From positions 1 through 11,103 of the forward strand of contig JADIZB010000003.1 in assembly GCA_016705005.1 (NCBI GenBank): DNA of 11,103 nt, in the 5' to 3' direction. The position numbers were made by a program, and so were the translations under genes. The notes under the pieces are model-generated. The model worked only from the letters and a program-made list of their open reading frames with translations. It ran no database searches and had not been told where the DNA came from. This document shows positions 9,722 to 11,103 of this stretch, in pieces; positions within the stretch are counted from its first letter, which is position 1; every line of letters begins with the position of its first letter. The DNA comes from Bacteroidales bacterium. GTDB lineage: Bacteria; Bacteroidota; Bacteroidia; Bacteroidales; Lentimicrobiaceae.

Positions 9722-9949
9722 ATGAAAAGAAAACTTCAACCCTGGCCTTATATTATCTGTTGGCAGTCTTACCCTTAATGCCCAGTCGCCACCTTTGTAT
9801 CAGTCGGCTCCCGAAGCAGAAAATACAGGACCTGTTGGCGGCAATGCCCCTCTTGAAGCAGTCTGACAATGTTTCTTGTCCTGGGTGCGGCCTATGGATT
9901 GACAAAAGCTTATAAACCCGGCGAAGAAGTTGAAGAAACGGAAGACTAG
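9722..9949 (+). CDS. Small exported protein with GG-x-AP / hydrophobic / basic tail, copy 1 (frameshifted)
   Basis: Function not known. Joined across frames, it is about 75 residues. The signal peptide runs MKRKLSTLALILSVGSLTLNA, ending NAQ, a normal SPase I context. A short Pro/Glu linker (SPPLYQSAPEAENT) follows, then GPVGGNAPLGSS, a hydrophobic segment LTMFLVLGAAYG, a basic patch TKAYK and an acidic end EEVEETED. Two small deletions in the signal peptide (near 9738 and 9748) and one near 9855 restore the frame; as printed, the ATG frame stops early. The layout recalls the tripartite C-terminal sorting signals of Gram-negative bacteria, in particular, from memory, a Bacteroidota class named PID-CTERM; this is a resemblance only. 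It is strongly similar to the protein at 10454-10670 across the GG-x-AP motif and the hydrophobic stretch, which argues that both are real genes. The reading-frame repair is my inference; the start ATG and stop TAG are clear. Confidence 0.6.
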
Positions 9950-10453
9950 AGCGAACATATTCAACATCCTTCAGAAGAGGGAGCAAATGAATTACATTTC
10001 CGGAAACCAGCGCATCATAAAACAGCCTCCGGCTTCTCTTTTCAGCCCCACTATAACAGAATTTTTCTATTCCGGATGGTGTTCCGGCAGCCTCCTGTTG
10101 TTCACCAACTTCCCTGAATAAGCCATTCACACACCAACATTTCCAGTATCCCGTCACATTGAGATAACAAGTTAAATGAAAATTATTTTACACTTTTTCC
10201 ATCTTACGATAGGATTCAGTGATCAATATAAAAAATTATTAACTTTTTCAACAAATGTCAGTTACTTTTTACACACAGATAAATACAAGTCAGTCACGAG
10301 AAAGAATAATAACGGAATGGCAATAAGATTTTAACCACTCCGAAATTCCAGAGCATAAAGTCAGCGTCGGATAATGGGTGAAAGACTGATTCAACAACCA
10401 AAGAGAGGCAAGAAACTGCTCATTGTAAAATTAATATACAAGCACACTCTGTC
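9950..10453. other. Gene-free stretch between the two small exported proteins
   Basis: It starts with moderate composition and becomes AT-rich after 10170. The open frames here (for example 9987-10121 plus, 10176-10334 plus, and a minus-strand frame over 9753-10157) show no family resemblance, signal peptide or conserved motif. The only structure I find is the weak terminator-like hairpin at 10024-10042. I looked for a third copy of the GG-x-AP motif and did not find one. The promoter for the second small protein probably lies here, but no TAnnTTTG box is obvious. Confidence 0.5.
10024..10042 (+). terminator. Weak terminator-like hairpin after small protein 1
   Basis: AGCC (10024-10027) and GGCT (10031-10034) flank a TCC loop, followed by the T-rich run TCTCTTTT. 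A 4-bp stem is short for a terminator. Given the indel rate here, part of the stem may be missing. Its place 75 bases after the stop of the first small gene is suitable. Confidence 0.3.
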
Positions 10454-10670
10454 ATGAAAAAGCTCATATTCATCCTGATTCTTTTACTCTGATAGGTAGG
10501 CTTACAATAATTGCACAGCCTGTACCTGAAGATAATTACGTTGCCGATGAAAAGAGTTTACGGCCCCTTGGGTGGAACCGCACCCATTGGCGGAGGAATA
10601 ACCCTTCTTATCGGGCTGGCAGCGGCTGCTGGAGGATAAAAAGCATCAGCTGAATATTTACAGAGACTAG
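10454..10670 (+). CDS. Small exported protein with GG-x-AP / hydrophobic / basic tail, copy 2 (frameshifted)
   Basis: Function not known. Joined across frames, it is about 73 residues. The signal peptide is MKKLIFILILFTLIGRLTIIA, cleaved before QPVP. A linker PEDNYVADEKSL leads to RPLGGTAPIGGG, then the hydrophobic segment ITLLIGLAAAAGG and a basic end YKKHQLNIYRD. The frame is repaired by one lost T in the run 10482-10485, one extra G near 10570-10573 and one lost base near 10637. Without the last repair the protein stops at TAA 10637-10639, straight after the hydrophobic segment. It aligns with copy 1: (V/L)GG(N/T)AP(L/I)G followed by a 12-13 residue apolar stretch rich in Gly/Ala, then Lys. 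The product is expected in or across the inner membrane after signal cleavage, held by the C-terminal hydrophobic segment. A perfect terminator hairpin follows at 10772. Confidence 0.6.
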
Positions 10671-10771
10671 ATCCCCGAAGGATAAATCAGATTTGGCATT
10701 AACACGATGGCATAATATTCACCTGACCATAGAATTTACTATCCTCTTTTATTAACTGTTCTGAAATAAGC

Positions 10772-10798
10772 AATCCGGCTATGACCGGATTTTCTTTT
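10772..10798 (+). terminator. Rho-independent terminator after small protein 2
   Basis: AATCCGG (10772-10778) pairs perfectly with CCGGATT (10785-10791) around the loop CTATGA, followed by TTTTCTTTT-type sequence to 10798. It lies about 100 bases after the stop of the second small protein and well before ridA, separating the two transcription units. Confidence 0.8.
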
Positions 10799-10874
10799 AA
10801 GTAACAAACTGTGTTGTTGTTCTATAAGCCATTAAACACGACAGAAGGAAATAATAAGGTTATTAAAAAAAAAC

Positions 10875-10882
10875 TAATTTTG
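10875..10882 (+). promoter_or_regulatory. Candidate -7 box for ridA
   Basis: TAATTTTG is a full match to the Bacteroidota -7 consensus TAnnTTTG, 55 bases upstream of the ridA ATG and downstream of the preceding terminator. That leaves an AT-rich leader of roughly 45 bases. No good TTTG -33 partner is visible, so only the -7 half is supported. Confidence 0.45.
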
Positions 10883-10937
10883 AGGGTTGTTTTCCAAAAT
10901 CAGCACATAAAATTAAACATCAAAATAAACTTTTAAA

Positions 10938-11103
10938 ATGAAAAAGTAATCTTTACTGAGCATGCAAAAGCAAATCGGACCTTATAGTCAGGCAATAGAG
11001 ACGCAAGGGATGCCGTTTATTTCAGGCGAGGTGCCAATTGATCCTGCAACAGGAAAAATAGTTGAAGGTGGAATCAGGGAGCAGACCGAACAGGTGATGA
11101 AGA
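10938..11103 (+). CDS. ridA: RidA/YjgF family enamine/imine deaminase, 5' part, frameshifted
   Basis: This is the N-terminal half of a RidA-family protein, a cytoplasmic trimer that hydrolyses reactive enamines/imines such as 2-aminoacrylate released by PLP-dependent enzymes. Joined, it reads MKKVIFTEHAKAIGPYSQAI, then ETQGMPFISGEVPIDPATGK and IVEGGIREQTEQVMK, running off the right edge. GPYSQA and the SGxxPxDPxTG loop are family signatures. One A is missing in MKK(V) near 10945 and one A is extra near 10973, so the ATG frame as printed stops after three codons. The usual Gln of SGQ is Glu here, and the Pro commonly found in HAPKAIGPY is absent. Family assignment is firm. The subfamily and true catalytic competence cannot be judged because the C-terminal Arg region is outside the window. 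Confidence 0.9.

Noticed and set aside
9753..10157. 134-residue open frame on the minus strand
   Set aside because: It runs antisense to the first small exported protein and through gene-free DNA, has no recognisable motif, and the plus strand offers a much better explanation.
10176..10334. 52-codon ORF starting MKIILHFFHLTIGF
   Set aside because: It lies in AT-rich sequence with no convincing signal peptide cleavage, no family resemblance and no promoter; the hydrophobic start is easily produced by T-rich codons.
1..11103. CRISPR arrays, tRNA/rRNA genes, transposases, integrases, att sites
   Set aside because: I looked for regularly spaced repeats, cloverleaf-like segments and mobile-element proteins on both strands and found none.

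Overview
The window looks like chromosomal DNA of a Bacteroidota bacterium, most likely of the Bacteroidales/Marinilabiliales kind. The evidence is a large secreted subtilisin-like protease that ends in a type IX secretion system (T9SS) C-terminal sorting domain, two matches to the Bacteroidota -7 promoter box TAnnTTTG, and short exported proteins with a Gly-rich/hydrophobic/basic tail of a style common in this phylum. I see no mobile element, CRISPR array, tRNA or rRNA.

Layout: (1) 1-1968, minus strand, a DUF255/YyaL-type thioredoxin-domain protein that runs off the left edge and is broken by many small indels. (2) 1969-2467, gene-free. (3) 2468-7152, plus strand, a roughly 1560-residue T9SS-exported S8 peptidase, frameshifted in its first kilobase and once near its end but open for about 3.2 kb in between. 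It is closed by a clear hairpin terminator. (4) 7196-9415, the p-aminobenzoate branch of folate synthesis: pabA on the minus strand, diverging from pabB and pabC on the plus strand, with pabB and pabC overlapping. (5) 9416-10937, a gene-poor stretch holding two short, mutually similar, signal-peptide-bearing proteins. (6) 10938 to the right edge, the start of ridA.

How the genes relate: PabA supplies ammonia to PabB, which makes aminodeoxychorismate, and PabC cleaves that to p-aminobenzoate. RidA hydrolyses reactive enamines released by PLP enzymes (PabC is itself a PLP-fold enzyme), but nothing in the sequence ties the two together. The protease and the two small proteins are exported products with no evident link to folate synthesis.

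The dominant feature is the density of single-base insertions and deletions, often in short homopolymers, in yyaL, the protease N-terminus, the middle of pabB, both small proteins and ridA. After each indel the next frame carries on with family-conserved residues. The indels are clustered: 3502-6671, pabA, the last part of pabB, and pabC are clean. This fits locally poor consensus sequence better than gene decay, so I describe reconstructed proteins and say where the frame changes.

The most interesting biological signal is the pair of small exported proteins at 9722-9949 and 10454-10670. Each has a signal peptide, a short variable linker, a GG-x-AP-x-G motif, a hydrophobic segment and a basic end. 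That layout resembles a C-terminal sorting signal on a minimal cargo.
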